Positions 7,181-16,602 of a stretch of 30,325 nt of DNA are shown here, in pieces (the stretch's first letter is position 1; each line of letters starts with the position of its first letter). Both the position numbers and the translations under genes were made by a program. The notes below the pieces were generated by a model. It was not told the origin of the DNA. It made no database searches and was given only the letters and a program-made list of their open reading frames with translations. The DNA comes from Nitrospirota bacterium (lineage in GTDB: Bacteria; Nitrospirota; Nitrospiria; Nitrospirales; UBA8639): NCBI GenBank assembly GCA_003228495.1, contig QIDY01000234.1, forward strand, positions 1 through 30,325, read 5' to 3'.

Positions 7181-8968
7181 ATGCCCTGCGCACCAGATAA
7201 CATTATGATGGCCACTCCCACGAATAATTCCTTACCTCTGAAATCCGGCGATTTCCCAACGCTTTCTGTGGCATTGGATTATGCAGGGGCTGGACACACT
7301 GGATGCAATTTTTATTCAGGAAGAGGTAAATTAACACATACTCTTTCCTATACAGATTTGCGAGAACAGGCACAACGGCTTGCAAGACGTCTTAATGGTT
7401 TAGCTCTGCCACGTGGCTCTCGCATGGCCTTGGTCGCTGATACCACGCCCGATTTCCTTCGATTTTTCTTTGCCTGTCAATATGCGGGACTCATCCCTGT
7501 TCCATTACCCATTTCCTTGCACTTGGGCGGACACGAAGCATACGTTACCCAACTAAGGCGATTGATTCAAAACTGCCAAGCCTCCCTAGCCATGGCTCCA
7601 GAAGGCTTTGAGCCCTTCCTCGAAGAAGCCTCATCCGGCTTAAACTTAGCTCTCGTTGGGGGGCCAGAAGTCTTTGCTTCCCTTGATGAAACACAAAATT
7701 CCCTTTGTCCTTTAGCCTCGCATGAACTTGCCTATATCCAATACACTTCGGGAAGCACTCGTTGGCCAAGAGGCGTTGAAGTGACTCAGGCCGCAGTGAT
7801 GACCAATTTATCGGGTATCATTCGAAATGGTTTACAAGTACGTTCCGGCGATCGATGTGTTTCCTGGCTTCCTTTCTATCATGATATGGGGCTGGTAGGG
7901 TTTGTTCTAGGGCCCATCGCTTCTCAATTATCGGTCGATTATTTAAGCACTCGGGATTTTGCCATGCGCCCCCGGAGTTGGCTCAGTCTTATGACAAAGA
8001 GTCGCGCAACCATTTCCTTTAGCCCTTCATTTGGTTATGAGTTATGCGTACGACGCCTTGGGGAGGATGCCAAGGAACAGTATGACCTTTCTACATGGAG
8101 AATCGCAGGTGTTGGAGCCGAAACCATTCGAGCTGATAGCCTCTTACGATTTGCAAAGGCTCTGAAACCCAATGGGTTCACTGCTCAATCTTTTGTAGCC
8201 TGTTATGGGATGGCTGAATGTTCACTCGCTATCACTTTTGCCCCTCTTTCAAAAGGTCTGGCTGTTGATCGGGTGGACGGAGATTGGCTGTCCGACAAAC
8301 AAGAAGCGAGGCCTTTGCCAACATCGTTAACGAAAACTGATTTACAAGAAACCCGATGCAGTAAATTCGTCAATTGCGGTACCCCTCTTCCCGGCTATGA
8401 GGTCCAAATTCGAAATCCGGACGGTCATGTGCTTGGGGAACGGGAAAGCGGGACGATTTTTGTCCGTGGAGCAAGTATCATGAGGGGGTATTTTAATGAT
8501 CCCAAATTAACCTCAGAAGTGCTTTCATCGGAGGGCTGGCTGAATACTGGAGATATCGGCTATTGGATCAATAACAGCCTTGTTGTTATTGGTCGGTCCA
8601 AGGATCTCATTATCATCAATGGGCGAAATATTTGGCCTCAAGACTTAGAATTCTTGGCAGAGCAGCAGTCAGAAATTCGCCCAGGAGACTCCTCGGCCTT
8701 CTCGGTTTCTGATCCCGATCGAGAAGAACTGGCTATCATGGTGATCCAATGTCGTGAATCCAATGAGGAAAAACGAGAGCAGTTGGTGAATCGACTTCGT
8801 TCATTGGTCTTTTCGGAACTCTCGATTCCTTGCCACATAGAATTAATCCCACCCCGAACTCTTCCTCGAACATCATCAGGAAAGCTATCTCGATCTCGTG
8901 CGAAAGCCGATTTTCTCAAGCGGGTACGATGGGAAGAATTGGCTCTATTGTCAAAAACGCATACGTAA
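7181..8968 (+). CDS. Fatty acyl-AMP ligase / acyl-ACP synthetase (sphingolipid cluster)
   Basis: A 595-residue ANL-superfamily adenylating enzyme. Core motifs appear in order: YTSGSTRWPRG (about 188-198, phosphate loop), CYGMAE, TGDIGY, then GRSKDLIIINGRNIWPQD and the C-terminal RTSSGKLSR with the catalytic lysine. The pattern INGRNIWPQDLE is typical of fatty acyl-AMP ligases that load carrier proteins rather than CoA. A dedicated ACP lies 1 kb downstream in the same run. In the Caulobacter ceramide pathway an acyl-ACP synthetase of this kind charges a dedicated ACP, and the same job is inferred here. In-frame ATGs at 7205 and 7208 are alternative starts; no strong ribosome site distinguishes them. 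The phosphate loop has Arg instead of the usual Gly and Lys. Confidence 0.88.
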   Translation: MPCAPDNIMMATPTNNSLPLKSGDFPTLSVALDYAGAGHTGCNFYSGRGKLTHTLSYTDLREQAQRLARRLNGLALPRGSRMALVADTTPDFLRFFFACQYAGLIPVPLPISLHLGGHEAYVTQLRRLIQNCQASLAMAPEGFEPFLEEASSGLNLALVGGPEVFASLDETQNSLCPLASHELAYIQYTSGSTRWPRGVEVTQAAVMTNLSGIIRNGLQVRSGDRCVSWLPFYHDMGLVGFVLGPIASQLSVDYLSTRDFAMRPRSWLSLMTKSRATISFSPSFGYELCVRRLGEDAKEQYDLSTWRIAGVGAETIRADSLLRFAKALKPNGFTAQSFVACYGMAECSLAITFAPLSKGLAVDRVDGDWLSDKQEARPLPTSLTKTDLQETRCSKFVNCGTPLPGYEVQIRNPDGHVLGERESGTIFVRGASIMRGYFNDPKLTSEVLSSEGWLNTGDIGYWINNSLVVIGRSKDLIIINGRNIWPQDLEFLAEQQSEIRPGDSSAFSVSDPDREELAIMVIQCRESNEEKREQLVNRLRSLVFSELSIPCHIELIPPRTLPRTSSGKLSRSRAKADFLKRVRWEELALLSKTHT

Positions 8969-9010
8969 GTCTACCTCGGATCACGTCACTGTTTCCGAAA
9001 ACATTTTCCT

Positions 9011-9940
9011 ATGGCTGCTACCGTTGCTCTCACGGGGGCTTCAGGTTTCATTGGTAATACTATAGCTCATTATTTACGCCATGCCGGTTATTCGATTCAA
9101 GGCTTAGTCCGTTCTCCCCAACAAGCTAAAAAACTTGAAAGTCTCGGGGCAGAACCAATCCTAGGGGATCTGGGAAACCCTAAGAGCCTGATACCATTTG
9201 TGCAAAATTGCCAGTTCGTTATTCACTGTGCCGGAACAATTCGAGGCATTGACCGTGCTGATTTTCAAGCAACCAATGTAAATGGAATCTCTCATCTCAT
9301 TCAAGCCTGCCTGGAACAATCCTCTCCACCTTCTTTCGTACTTCTCTCTTCATTAGCCGCACGTGAGCCTTCTCTTTCACCCTACGCATGGAGTAAGCGT
9401 GAGGGAGAAAAAAAATTGATTAAAGAAGCACACTCCATGAAATGGGTGATTTTTCGACCCCCGGCCGTTTATGGCCCAAATGACAAGGCCCTTCTCCCTC
9501 TTTTCAACCTTATCGATAAGGGAATCGGCTTACAACTGGGGCCTTCCCATGCCAAATTTTCCCTTATCCATGTCAAAGATTTAGCCGGAGTGATTCTTTG
9601 CTGGCTGAGAAAAGAATTCCCTACTTCCACAATATTTGAAGTTGACGATGGATTCCCAGGAGGATATTCGTGGACAGAGGTCTTTCAGACGATTAATTCT
9701 CAATTACGATTTCGCTTCCATTGCCCCCCTGTTCTCTTACACACAGTCGGAAAAAGCAATGAGATTTTAGCAGGCCTATTAAGATATTCTCCGTTGTTCA
9801 CAACCGGAAAAGTAAAAGAGCTCCTTCATCCCAATTGGGTCTGTGACAGCACTCCGGTCAAACAGGCCTTAGACTGGGCCCCTCAAATACCTCTGTCTGA
9901 AGGCTTGCGTCATCTCTTCACATCGGATAGTCTCATTTAA
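9011..9940 (+). CDS. NAD(P)-dependent epimerase/reductase, CerR-like
   Basis: A 309-residue extended short-chain dehydrogenase. The Rossmann motif TGASGFIG spans residues 8-15; the catalytic pair is Tyr125 and Lys129 (SPYAWSKREGEK), with Ser113/114 upstream. RPPAVYGPNDKALLPLF and FSLIHVKDLAGVI are typical of the atypical SDR/NDUFA9-like epimerase family. In bacterial ceramide clusters a protein of this family reduces the 3-keto group of the oxidised base or ceramide. It sits 42 bp after the acyl ligase and 57 bp before the ACP, so it is very probably in the same operon. The family is clear; the exact substrate is inferred from neighbours. Confidence 0.83.
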   Translation: MAATVALTGASGFIGNTIAHYLRHAGYSIQGLVRSPQQAKKLESLGAEPILGDLGNPKSLIPFVQNCQFVIHCAGTIRGIDRADFQATNVNGISHLIQACLEQSSPPSFVLLSSLAAREPSLSPYAWSKREGEKKLIKEAHSMKWVIFRPPAVYGPNDKALLPLFNLIDKGIGLQLGPSHAKFSLIHVKDLAGVILCWLRKEFPTSTIFEVDDGFPGGYSWTEVFQTINSQLRFRFHCPPVLLHTVGKSNEILAGLLRYSPLFTTGKVKELLHPNWVCDSTPVKQALDWAPQIPLSEGLRHLFTSDSLI

Positions 9941-9997
9941 CCTATGTCTTTATAGATTGTTGAAGTTATTCTCTTTTTTTGAAACAAGAATGCTGTA

Positions 9998-10243
9998 ATG
10001 ACAACAAACGCCGACATTCTTTCCCAACTCATGGAAATTCTCAGACCCTTCACGAAAGAAGGACACCAATTGCGAGAGGATACAAAACTTGTTGCGGAAC
10101 TGGGCTTGGATTCCCTTCAAGTCATGCAGATGCTCTTGAAAATTGAAGACCATTTTGACATCTCCATTCCCCTCAACAACCTCCCCACTATTCAAACGGT
10201 TCAAGAACTCGTCCATGAAATTGAAGCGTTAGTGAAAGCCTAA
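9998..10243 (+). CDS. Acyl carrier protein dedicated to the SPT operon
   Basis: An 81-residue acidic four-helix carrier protein. The phosphopantetheine site is Ser39 in ELGLDSLQVMQMLLKIEDHF. Only 2 bp separate its stop codon from the SPT start, so the two are translated as a pair. The SPT condensation needs an acyl thioester, and bacterial ceramide operons contain such a dedicated ACP (called AcpR in Caulobacter, as I recall). The C-terminus (LPTIQTVQELVHEIEALVKA) is typical. It is shorter at the N-terminus than many housekeeping ACPs and is unlikely to be the main fatty-acid-synthesis ACP, which normally lies among fab genes. Confidence 0.92.
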   Translation: MTTNADILSQLMEILRPFTKEGHQLREDTKLVAELGLDSLQVMQMLLKIEDHFDISIPLNNLPTIQTVQELVHEIEALVKA

Positions 10244-10245
10244 GT

Positions 10246-11484
10246 ATGTCCTTGTTTGAAAAATTTCATCGCATCCAAAAAGTTCGTCAAGACTTATTGA
10301 AAACCGGTGTGAATCCCTTTCATATCACCGTCGAAAAAGTCCTTTCTCCAACAGAAGCTATTATTAATGGACAGCGCACCATCCTGGTCGGTACCAATAA
10401 TTATTTAGGGTTAACTTTTCATCCCGACTGTATTGAGGCCGGACAGAATGCTATAGCACAGGAGGGAACAGGAACCACCGGATCGCGCATGGCTAACGGT
10501 TCATTTTTAAGTCATTTTGAGTTGGAACAGGCCCTTGCTGACTTCTACAGATTACCCCATGCCATTGTATTTTCCACAGGGTATCAAGCAAATCTTGGCA
10601 TTCTTTCAGCTTTGGCTGGACCTGGGGATGTCATTTTATTAGATGGCGATTCTCATGCCAGTATTTATGACGGATGTCGGTTAGGGGGTGCCGATGTCAT
10701 TCGGTTCAAACACAATGACGTCGCCGATTTGGAAAAACGCCTCCGGCGATTAGGTGAACGAAGCCAAAAGACCCTGATCGTCATAGAAGGAATCTATAGC
10801 ATGCTCGGAGATCGGGCTCCATTGGCCAAAATTGTCGCTGTTAAAAAGCTGTTTGGAGCAACATTGGTTGTTGATGAAGCTCATTCATTAGGGGTATTGG
10901 GACAAAACAGTCGTGGATTGGTTGAAGAAGTGGGCGTTGAACAGGAAGTCGATTGCATTGTTGGGACATTCAGCAAAAGCTTAGGATCCACAGGGGGATT
11001 TGGAGTTAGCCATCATCCTGAGTTTGAATTGATTCGGTATACCAGTCGTCCCTATATTTTTACGGCTTCCTCATGTCCCTCGGTCGTGGCTTCAACCAAA
11101 GCAGCTATTCAGGTTATCCGAACCCACCCTCAACTTCGCAAAAAACTTTGGGATAATGCTCATCAGTTATATAATGGGTTACGACAGGCCGGATATCTCT
11201 TGGGAGCAGAAGTCGGGCCCATTATTGCAGCCATGATCCCCACAAAAGAAATGGCTTTAAGCATGTGGCAAGGCTTGCTGGAACAGGGGATTTATGTAAA
11301 CCTTATGATTCCCCCTGCAACCCCAAATGGAGAATGTCTGCTTCGATGTAGCGTCAGTGCCGCTCATACGCCAACACAGCTTGAAACCATTATCCAAGGC
11401 TTTTCGTCCTTACAGTCCTCTTTGGAGGATGATTCAGAATCTCTTGAACCCCAGACAATGCAACCGCTACACAGAACATGTTAG
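10246..11484 (+). CDS. spt: Serine palmitoyltransferase (alpha-oxoamine synthase family)
   Basis: A 412-residue PLP enzyme. The N-terminus (SLFEKFHRI, GVNPFHITVEKVLSPTEAII, VGTNNYLGLTFHP) matches bacterial SPT rather than BioF or Kbl. Key sites are GTGTTGSRMANGS, FSTGYQANLG, DGDSHASIYDG (His stacking on PLP), VDEAHSLGVLG (Asp and His to the PLP ring) and the Schiff-base Lys244 in TFSKSLGSTGG. It condenses L-serine with an acyl thioester to give 3-ketosphinganine, the committed step of sphingolipid synthesis, in the cytosol or at the inner membrane. It follows its ACP by 2 bp. The family is certain; SPT over other family members is supported by the N-terminal signature and the neighbouring ACP, acyl ligase, reductase and GNAT. 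Confidence 0.9.
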   Translation: MSLFEKFHRIQKVRQDLLKTGVNPFHITVEKVLSPTEAIINGQRTILVGTNNYLGLTFHPDCIEAGQNAIAQEGTGTTGSRMANGSFLSHFELEQALADFYRLPHAIVFSTGYQANLGILSALAGPGDVILLDGDSHASIYDGCRLGGADVIRFKHNDVADLEKRLRRLGERSQKTLIVIEGIYSMLGDRAPLAKIVAVKKLFGATLVVDEAHSLGVLGQNSRGLVEEVGVEQEVDCIVGTFSKSLGSTGGFGVSHHPEFELIRYTSRPYIFTASSCPSVVASTKAAIQVIRTHPQLRKKLWDNAHQLYNGLRQAGYLLGAEVGPIIAAMIPTKEMALSMWQGLLEQGIYVNLMIPPATPNGECLLRCSVSAAHTPTQLETIIQGFSSLQSSLEDDSESLEPQTMQPLHRTC

Positions 11485-11540
11485 TGTGGGTTGATTTATT
11501 CCACAAAACTTGAGTGTCTTCTTCAAGGAATTGTCTTTTT

Positions 11541-13994
11541 ATGAAGACCTCCCATTCCCGCCCGCCAGGGTATAGAATTCTTCCAGAAAAAATTGTTTTA
11601 GGGGCGAAATCCGACCATTCGGCCTCTCACAAAACTCCTGTTCGAATATTCGTGGGCACAGAAACGGCTCAAGCCCGAGCTGAACGAGTTTTTGTCTGGT
11701 CCATTGATTTAGTGCGAGACCCTTCCCGAACCTATGAAATCTATCTCATGAAAGAATTAGCCGGTTTTGATAGGCGCCGATGGTTAACAGGATTTACGAA
11801 TTACCGTTTTGCCATTCCTGACCTAGCTGATGGTTTGGGACGAGCCATTTTTAATGATGTCGATCAAATTTACCTTTCCGATCCTGGAGAGTTATTTGAT
11901 CTCGACATGAAGGAGCATGGATTTTTGACCATTGCTGAAAATGACTCATCTGTCATGCTCATGGACTGTGCCAAAATGCGTTCGGTCTGGGACATAGAAC
12001 GCGCCCGACATAGGAAAAAAACAGCCTTATTGAAAGATGCTCTAGAGATCAAAAATTTGTGGGGGAGATTAGAACCTGAATGGAACGCACGTGATGAAGA
12101 ATATGTGCCAGGGAAATCCAAGGTTCTTCATTACACCGCACTCCATACCCAACCCTGGCACCCTTTTCCTCATGAATTTGTCTACCAGGAAAGCCCGGTG
12201 GGGAAAGTCTGGGAAGAGTTAGAGAATTCGGCTAATAAAACTGGGTTCCAAATGTTTGGTCGAACCCAACCAAGCTCTCAATTTGCTCAACTGGTACAAA
12301 TGGTTTCAGAAAAAAAAAGAATCTGGAATTACCCGTCTAACCTCTCCCAAGAAGATCCGAGCATCTCGGACCTTCATCAAATCCTTTCTTCGATGGACAA
12401 CCCTAGTCTGCTGCATTACCAGATTGGGGACACCCAAGAACTTTCGCCTGAGATCAAGACGCTGTTTTCCCCAACAGCCTCATTAGAAATCAGGCCTTTC
12501 AATTGGTGCAGGCTTGATAGTTCACGACCCAATACACCATGCGATATCGTTTATGCTTCCGATGGACTCCCCCTTCTTCCCAATGAGGATGTCCCATGGC
12601 TACTTGAGGAAATCTTTTCCGTGGCCTCTCACTTGGTCTATATCACTATCCACGATTTGAAAGAGCTATCTGAGATTCCTGCGTATCTTAGAAATCACTC
12701 ACGCGATTTGATTTGGTGGGCAACTCAAATTCAAGCCATCAGCGCTCGTTATCCAACTATCCACTGGACACTCGCTTTCCATACAACATCTCATCAAGGA
12801 AAACCATCGACCATTGTACGTAGTGGTGGACGCTGGCTCACCTCTCTCCCTCGAATTTGGATTCTTTCCGATGGCAAAATGGGACACACCACTCAATCCG
12901 AAGGCCTCGCGAAATCTCTCGGTTGGCCCTATGAAATTAAACAACTCCATTTTCAACCATGGAACCACATACAAAAATTGCTTTGGAGTCTTCTTCCCCC
13001 ACATATTCTAGGACTGAATAAAAACAAGTCATCGTCTCTTGAGCCTCCCTGGCCAGATGTCGTGATTTCAACAGGTTGGCGCCCTGCTCCAATTGCCAGG
13101 TGGATTCGCGAACGAAGTGGAGGCAAGGCACGAATCATTCAATTGGGACGAAAAGGGGGCTCTTCTGCTGAATTGTTTGATGTCGTCATTACACCGGCTT
13201 ACTACGGCTTTCCTCCGCACCCTCATCGAATTGAGACGCTCGCCCCATTAAATGAATTGACACAGGAGAGTCTAGAACAGGTCAGTCAACGTTGGCCAAA
13301 CGTCTTTGACAATGCCCCCCATCCTCGAATTGTGTTGGTTGTTGGAGGTTCAACATCACGTTTCACCTTGACTGCAGATATGGCCTTCTCCATAGGGAAC
13401 CAATTACGCGATTTAGCGAAAACATGCGGTGGGAAAATCTTTGCGGTGACTTCTCCGAGAACCAGTCAAGAAGTGAGCCAATCCTTGAAGTCTTCTTTAT
13501 TACCGGAAAACCACCTTCATCAATGGCAACCGAACCAATCTGACAATCCCTATCTCGCTTATCTGGCCGGAGCCGACGTCATCGTCGTCACGGGAGAAAG
13601 TGAATCAATGTTGGCAGAAGCTGCGTCATTGGGCAAACCCGTATACATCATTCCACTTCTTGAAAACCCTCCGACATGGAAAATTCGGCTAAAAGAAACC
13701 ATCATTCAACGGGCTCAGTCCAGGCCCTTAAACAAACGCGGAACCGTTCGCCCTCAACAAGGCTTGGAACGCCTTTGTGCTCGCCTCATTGGATCGGGAT
13801 TGGTTCAACCTAGACGGGACCTCTCTTTGCTCCACGATTTACTCATCAGAAAAGGCATAGCTCGTCCATTTGGCGAACCCATTGAAAATGGAACATGCCC
13901 GCAATTACGAGAAACCGAAACAGTTGCAAAACAAATCAAAGAAGTTCTCGGAATTTTTGACCATGAAAATTCCTCACCATCTTCACTAGAATAG
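11541..13994 (+). CDS. Three-part glycosyltransferase fusion: GT8-like, methyltransferase-like, ELM1/GtrOC1-like
   Basis: An 817-residue protein from ATG 11541 (AAGGA 11 bases upstream); a GTG at 11514 would add nine residues. Residues about 35-240 look like a GT8-type domain, with the metal-binding Asp106-Val-Asp108 in FNDVDQIYLSDP and a second HYTALHTQPW segment. Residues about 245-430 resemble a decayed SAM methyltransferase (CDIVYASDGLPLLPNEDVPWL, then VTI-like strands and a PTIHWTL segment) without a clear glycine-rich motif I. Residues about 438-735 are the ELM1/GtrOC1 domain, a GT-B-like putative glycosyltransferase: WILSDGKMGHTTQSEGLA, STGWRPAPIARW, LVVGGSTSRFTLT and TGESESMLAEAASLGKPVYI. 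Adjacent to SPT by 56 bp, it is a candidate for adding the first sugars to ceramide (inference). Confidence 0.75.
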   Translation: MKTSHSRPPGYRILPEKIVLGAKSDHSASHKTPVRIFVGTETAQARAERVFVWSIDLVRDPSRTYEIYLMKELAGFDRRRWLTGFTNYRFAIPDLADGLGRAIFNDVDQIYLSDPGELFDLDMKEHGFLTIAENDSSVMLMDCAKMRSVWDIERARHRKKTALLKDALEIKNLWGRLEPEWNARDEEYVPGKSKVLHYTALHTQPWHPFPHEFVYQESPVGKVWEELENSANKTGFQMFGRTQPSSQFAQLVQMVSEKKRIWNYPSNLSQEDPSISDLHQILSSMDNPSLLHYQIGDTQELSPEIKTLFSPTASLEIRPFNWCRLDSSRPNTPCDIVYASDGLPLLPNEDVPWLLEEIFSVASHLVYITIHDLKELSEIPAYLRNHSRDLIWWATQIQAISARYPTIHWTLAFHTTSHQGKPSTIVRSGGRWLTSLPRIWILSDGKMGHTTQSEGLAKSLGWPYEIKQLHFQPWNHIQKLLWSLLPPHILGLNKNKSSSLEPPWPDVVISTGWRPAPIARWIRERSGGKARIIQLGRKGGSSAELFDVVITPAYYGFPPHPHRIETLAPLNELTQESLEQVSQRWPNVFDNAPHPRIVLVVGGSTSRFTLTADMAFSIGNQLRDLAKTCGGKIFAVTSPRTSQEVSQSLKSSLLPENHLHQWQPNQSDNPYLAYLAGADVIVVTGESESMLAEAASLGKPVYIIPLLENPPTWKIRLKETIIQRAQSRPLNKRGTVRPQQGLERLCARLIGSGLVQPRRDLSLLHDLLIRKGIARPFGEPIENGTCPQLRETETVAKQIKEVLGIFDHENSSPSSLE

Positions 13995-14004
13995 TGTCTT
14001 ACGG

Positions 14005-15399
14005 ATGCCAAAACCTCGCCGTCGACTAATCATCCCCGTTGAAATTTTCAATAGAGAATTCGATGCAAAAGTTTTACTTTCCTGCTTCGCTGCTGAACGT
14101 GGGTTTTCTGTCATCATCGGAGAGAAACGTGAAATTAATCTCAACTTGGCTTCTTTACCCAGATCAATTTTTATCCCCACCAACCTTCACAATCGCTACC
14201 AAGTAACCACCACCCTTCTGAATAACCTGGGGCATACTCTCGTCGGCTCAGACGAAGAAGCCATTGTCTATTGCTCGCCCGAGGTCTATGTGAAGGAAAA
14301 ATTAGGGACAGAAGTGTTTCCTCAACCAAAACTGTTCTTTGCTTGGGGGCCAGAAAATTCTAGAATCTGGAAAATGCAACATAATTATAATCAAATGCCC
14401 ATACATATCACGGGGAATCCCCGTACTGATTTATTGCGCCCAGAGTTGCGCCCCTATTGGTCGCATCAGACTGAGAGCATACGCCTGAAATTTGGAAAGA
14501 TTATCCTGATAAACACCAACTTCGGCAAACTCAATCATTTCCGTCCCAACAAAGGGGACGAAAGAAAATCTCTGGATGCCGCAACACATTCTCCCGAAAG
14601 CATTGATCAACAAGAATTAGGAATGGCCAAACATCGACTTTCCCTGTTTGGCTATTTCCAAACAATGATTGGAGAACTTGCAACAGCCTTTCCTACACAT
14701 ACCATCCTCATACGTCCCCATCCATCTGAAAGCCATGAAACGTGGCGGCTTGCCGCCAAAGATTGCTCCAATGTCAAAGTCCATTTTGAGGGAAATGCCA
14801 TTCCCTGGCTTATGGCAGCTGATGCCATCATTCATAATAGTTGTACCACTGGTCTCGAGGGATACTTGTTACATCGACCGGTGTTTTCTTACCAACCCGT
14901 CACGTCAGATTTTTATGATAAAAAACTTCCCAATTCGCTCAGCCACCGAGCGACATCTTGCAAGGAATTGATTGATCTTATTCAGACCTCTTTGGCATCA
15001 TCAACCACTCCCTTACCTCACAACGGGTCAGAACAAAAAGTCCAATTAGTTCAGCAATACCTGGCCTTTCTGAATGGCCTCTTTGCCTCAGAAAAAATGG
15101 TAGATGTTTTGGAAAACTTTGACAACACAAGTACTCCACCAAAACCGAATTGGCTGAAGGCGTTCACGTCCAAATCTTACGCCATCAGCAGGAATCTCAA
15201 ACGAAAATTCAATGCTCAATTCCGCATGGCTAATCCCAATCGATCACAGCGTTATGAGTATCTTCAACATATTTTCCCTGAGATGGAAATTTCAATGCTG
15301 CAAGAGCGCGTTGAGCGGTTTCAAAGCGTCCTACAAAGATTCAAAAACATAAAAATACGATCTCTTGCCAAATCCATTTTTGAAATTTCACCAAATTAG
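14005..15399 (+). CDS. Surface carbohydrate biosynthesis protein (GT-B-like, capsule-type)
   Basis: A 464-residue protein with the hallmark segments of the surface carbohydrate biosynthesis family: an N-terminal RRLIIPVEIFNREFDAKVLL, then ILINTNFGKLNHF, LFGYFQTMIGELATAFPTH, ILIRPHPSESHETW, VKVHFEGNAIPWLMAADAII and HNSCTTGLEGYLLHRPVFSY. The RPHPSE and HNSCTTGLE segments resemble the nucleotide-sugar site of CDP-glycerol/capsule-type GT-B enzymes, so a glycosyl or polyol-phosphate transfer role is likely; the exact reaction is unknown. The C-terminal about 100 residues are basic and helix-rich, perhaps membrane-associating. It starts 10 bp after the fusion glycosyltransferase, so it belongs to the same transcript and links the ceramide and nonulosonate parts. 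Confidence 0.75.
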   Translation: MPKPRRRLIIPVEIFNREFDAKVLLSCFAAERGFSVIIGEKREINLNLASLPRSIFIPTNLHNRYQVTTTLLNNLGHTLVGSDEEAIVYCSPEVYVKEKLGTEVFPQPKLFFAWGPENSRIWKMQHNYNQMPIHITGNPRTDLLRPELRPYWSHQTESIRLKFGKIILINTNFGKLNHFRPNKGDERKSLDAATHSPESIDQQELGMAKHRLSLFGYFQTMIGELATAFPTHTILIRPHPSESHETWRLAAKDCSNVKVHFEGNAIPWLMAADAIIHNSCTTGLEGYLLHRPVFSYQPVTSDFYDKKLPNSLSHRATSCKELIDLIQTSLASSTTPLPHNGSEQKVQLVQQYLAFLNGLFASEKMVDVLENFDNTSTPPKPNWLKAFTSKSYAISRNLKRKFNAQFRMANPNRSQRYEYLQHIFPEMEISMLQERVERFQSVLQRFKNIKIRSLAKSIFEISPN

Positions 15400-15486
15400 A
15401 GCATTTCTTCTTCTAACCGGCTGTCGTCTCCCAGCACTTCATATGAATCATAACTCCCATGTAAGAGGATAGAATGAGGATGATAC

Positions 15487-16578
15487 ATGTATAATGTGAA
15501 AATTATTGGTGCCGGCTCCATAGGGAATCACCTTGCTCATGCTTCTCGTTCATTAGATTGGAATGTCACGGTATGTGACGTTGACCCAGCGGCTTTGGAT
15601 CGAACGAAGTCTCAGATTTATCCCACTCGCTATGGAACCTGGGATAAGAACATTCAACTTAGTTTAACCCGCGATGTTCCAAAAGGTAAATTTGACCTCA
15701 TCATCATAGGCACTCCCCCTGACACGCATATCTCCTTAGCGATTGACGCCATCCAGGAAAAGCCAAAAGCAATTCTTATAGAAAAGCCTCTCTGTTCCCC
15801 AAATTTGGAAGATGCTGAAAGATTAAGACAGCTTGCGACTGAATCTGACACCATTGCGTTTGTTGGATATGATCATGTGGTTGGGAAGGCTGCACAGGAA
15901 ACCGCACTCGCGGGCAAACAGTTACAGTCCGTTGAAACTATCGACGTAGAATTCCGTGAATACTGGGGTGGGATTTTTGCAGCCCACCCTTGGCTTCAGG
16001 GTCCTCAGGATAGTTATTTGGGATTTTGGAGGCGTGGAGGAGGTGCGAGCGGTGAACATTCCCATGCCATTAACCTCTGGCAATTTTTTTCGCAACATTT
16101 AGGAAAAGGCCGAATCAACGAAGTATCAGCTAGCCTAGACTTCGTCAAAACAGATGCCCTGGATTATGATAAACTCTGTCTTCTCCATCTTAAAACCGAA
16201 CAAGGGCTTATAGGCCGGGTGGTTCAGGATGTCATCACCTCTCCTGCAAGAAAATGGGCTCGTCTTCAAGGGGATAATGGTTATGTAGAGCTAACGATTG
16301 GCCACCAACCTGGTGTTGATAGAGTCAATTGGAAGATGGCTGAAGGAGATTCTCAATCACGAATTATTGAAAAAACACGTCCTGATGATTTCATTTGGGA
16401 ATTACAGCATATTGACTCGGTCCTGAAAGGTCAGGACAATACCTCCGTTATCTCTCTTGAGCAGGGCCTGGATACCATGATGGTCGTGTCGGCCGCACAT
16501 CTTTCCGCAGCGAACAATCGGACTGTCCGCATTAATTATCAAAAAGGCTATACGCTTCAAGCGCTCGAATTACTGTAA
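15487..16578 (+). CDS. Gfo/Idh/MocA family sugar oxidoreductase
   Basis: A 363-residue NAD(P)-dependent oxidoreductase. The N-terminal Rossmann fold has GAGSIGNH (residues 8-15) and an acidic CDVDP at the end of strand two. The family motif IEKPL is present (lysine near the nicotinamide), and GGGASGEHSHAINLW carries the conserved histidines of the C-terminal alpha/beta domain. Such enzymes oxidise or reduce sugar hydroxyls, often on nucleotide sugars or nonulosonic acid precursors. GAGGA upstream supports the ATG at 15487. It lies 24 bp before the NeuB-cupin gene, so it probably acts in the same acidic-sugar pathway. The substrate cannot be deduced. Confidence 0.85.
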   Translation: MYNVKIIGAGSIGNHLAHASRSLDWNVTVCDVDPAALDRTKSQIYPTRYGTWDKNIQLSLTRDVPKGKFDLIIIGTPPDTHISLAIDAIQEKPKAILIEKPLCSPNLEDAERLRQLATESDTIAFVGYDHVVGKAAQETALAGKQLQSVETIDVEFREYWGGIFAAHPWLQGPQDSYLGFWRRGGGASGEHSHAINLWQFFSQHLGKGRINEVSASLDFVKTDALDYDKLCLLHLKTEQGLIGRVVQDVITSPARKWARLQGDNGYVELTIGHQPGVDRVNWKMAEGDSQSRIIEKTRPDDFIWELQHIDSVLKGQDNTSVISLEQGLDTMMVVSAAHLSAANNRTVRINYQKGYTLQALELL

Positions 16579-16602
16579 GACTTCAGGAGAAAGGTCACGA
16601 TT

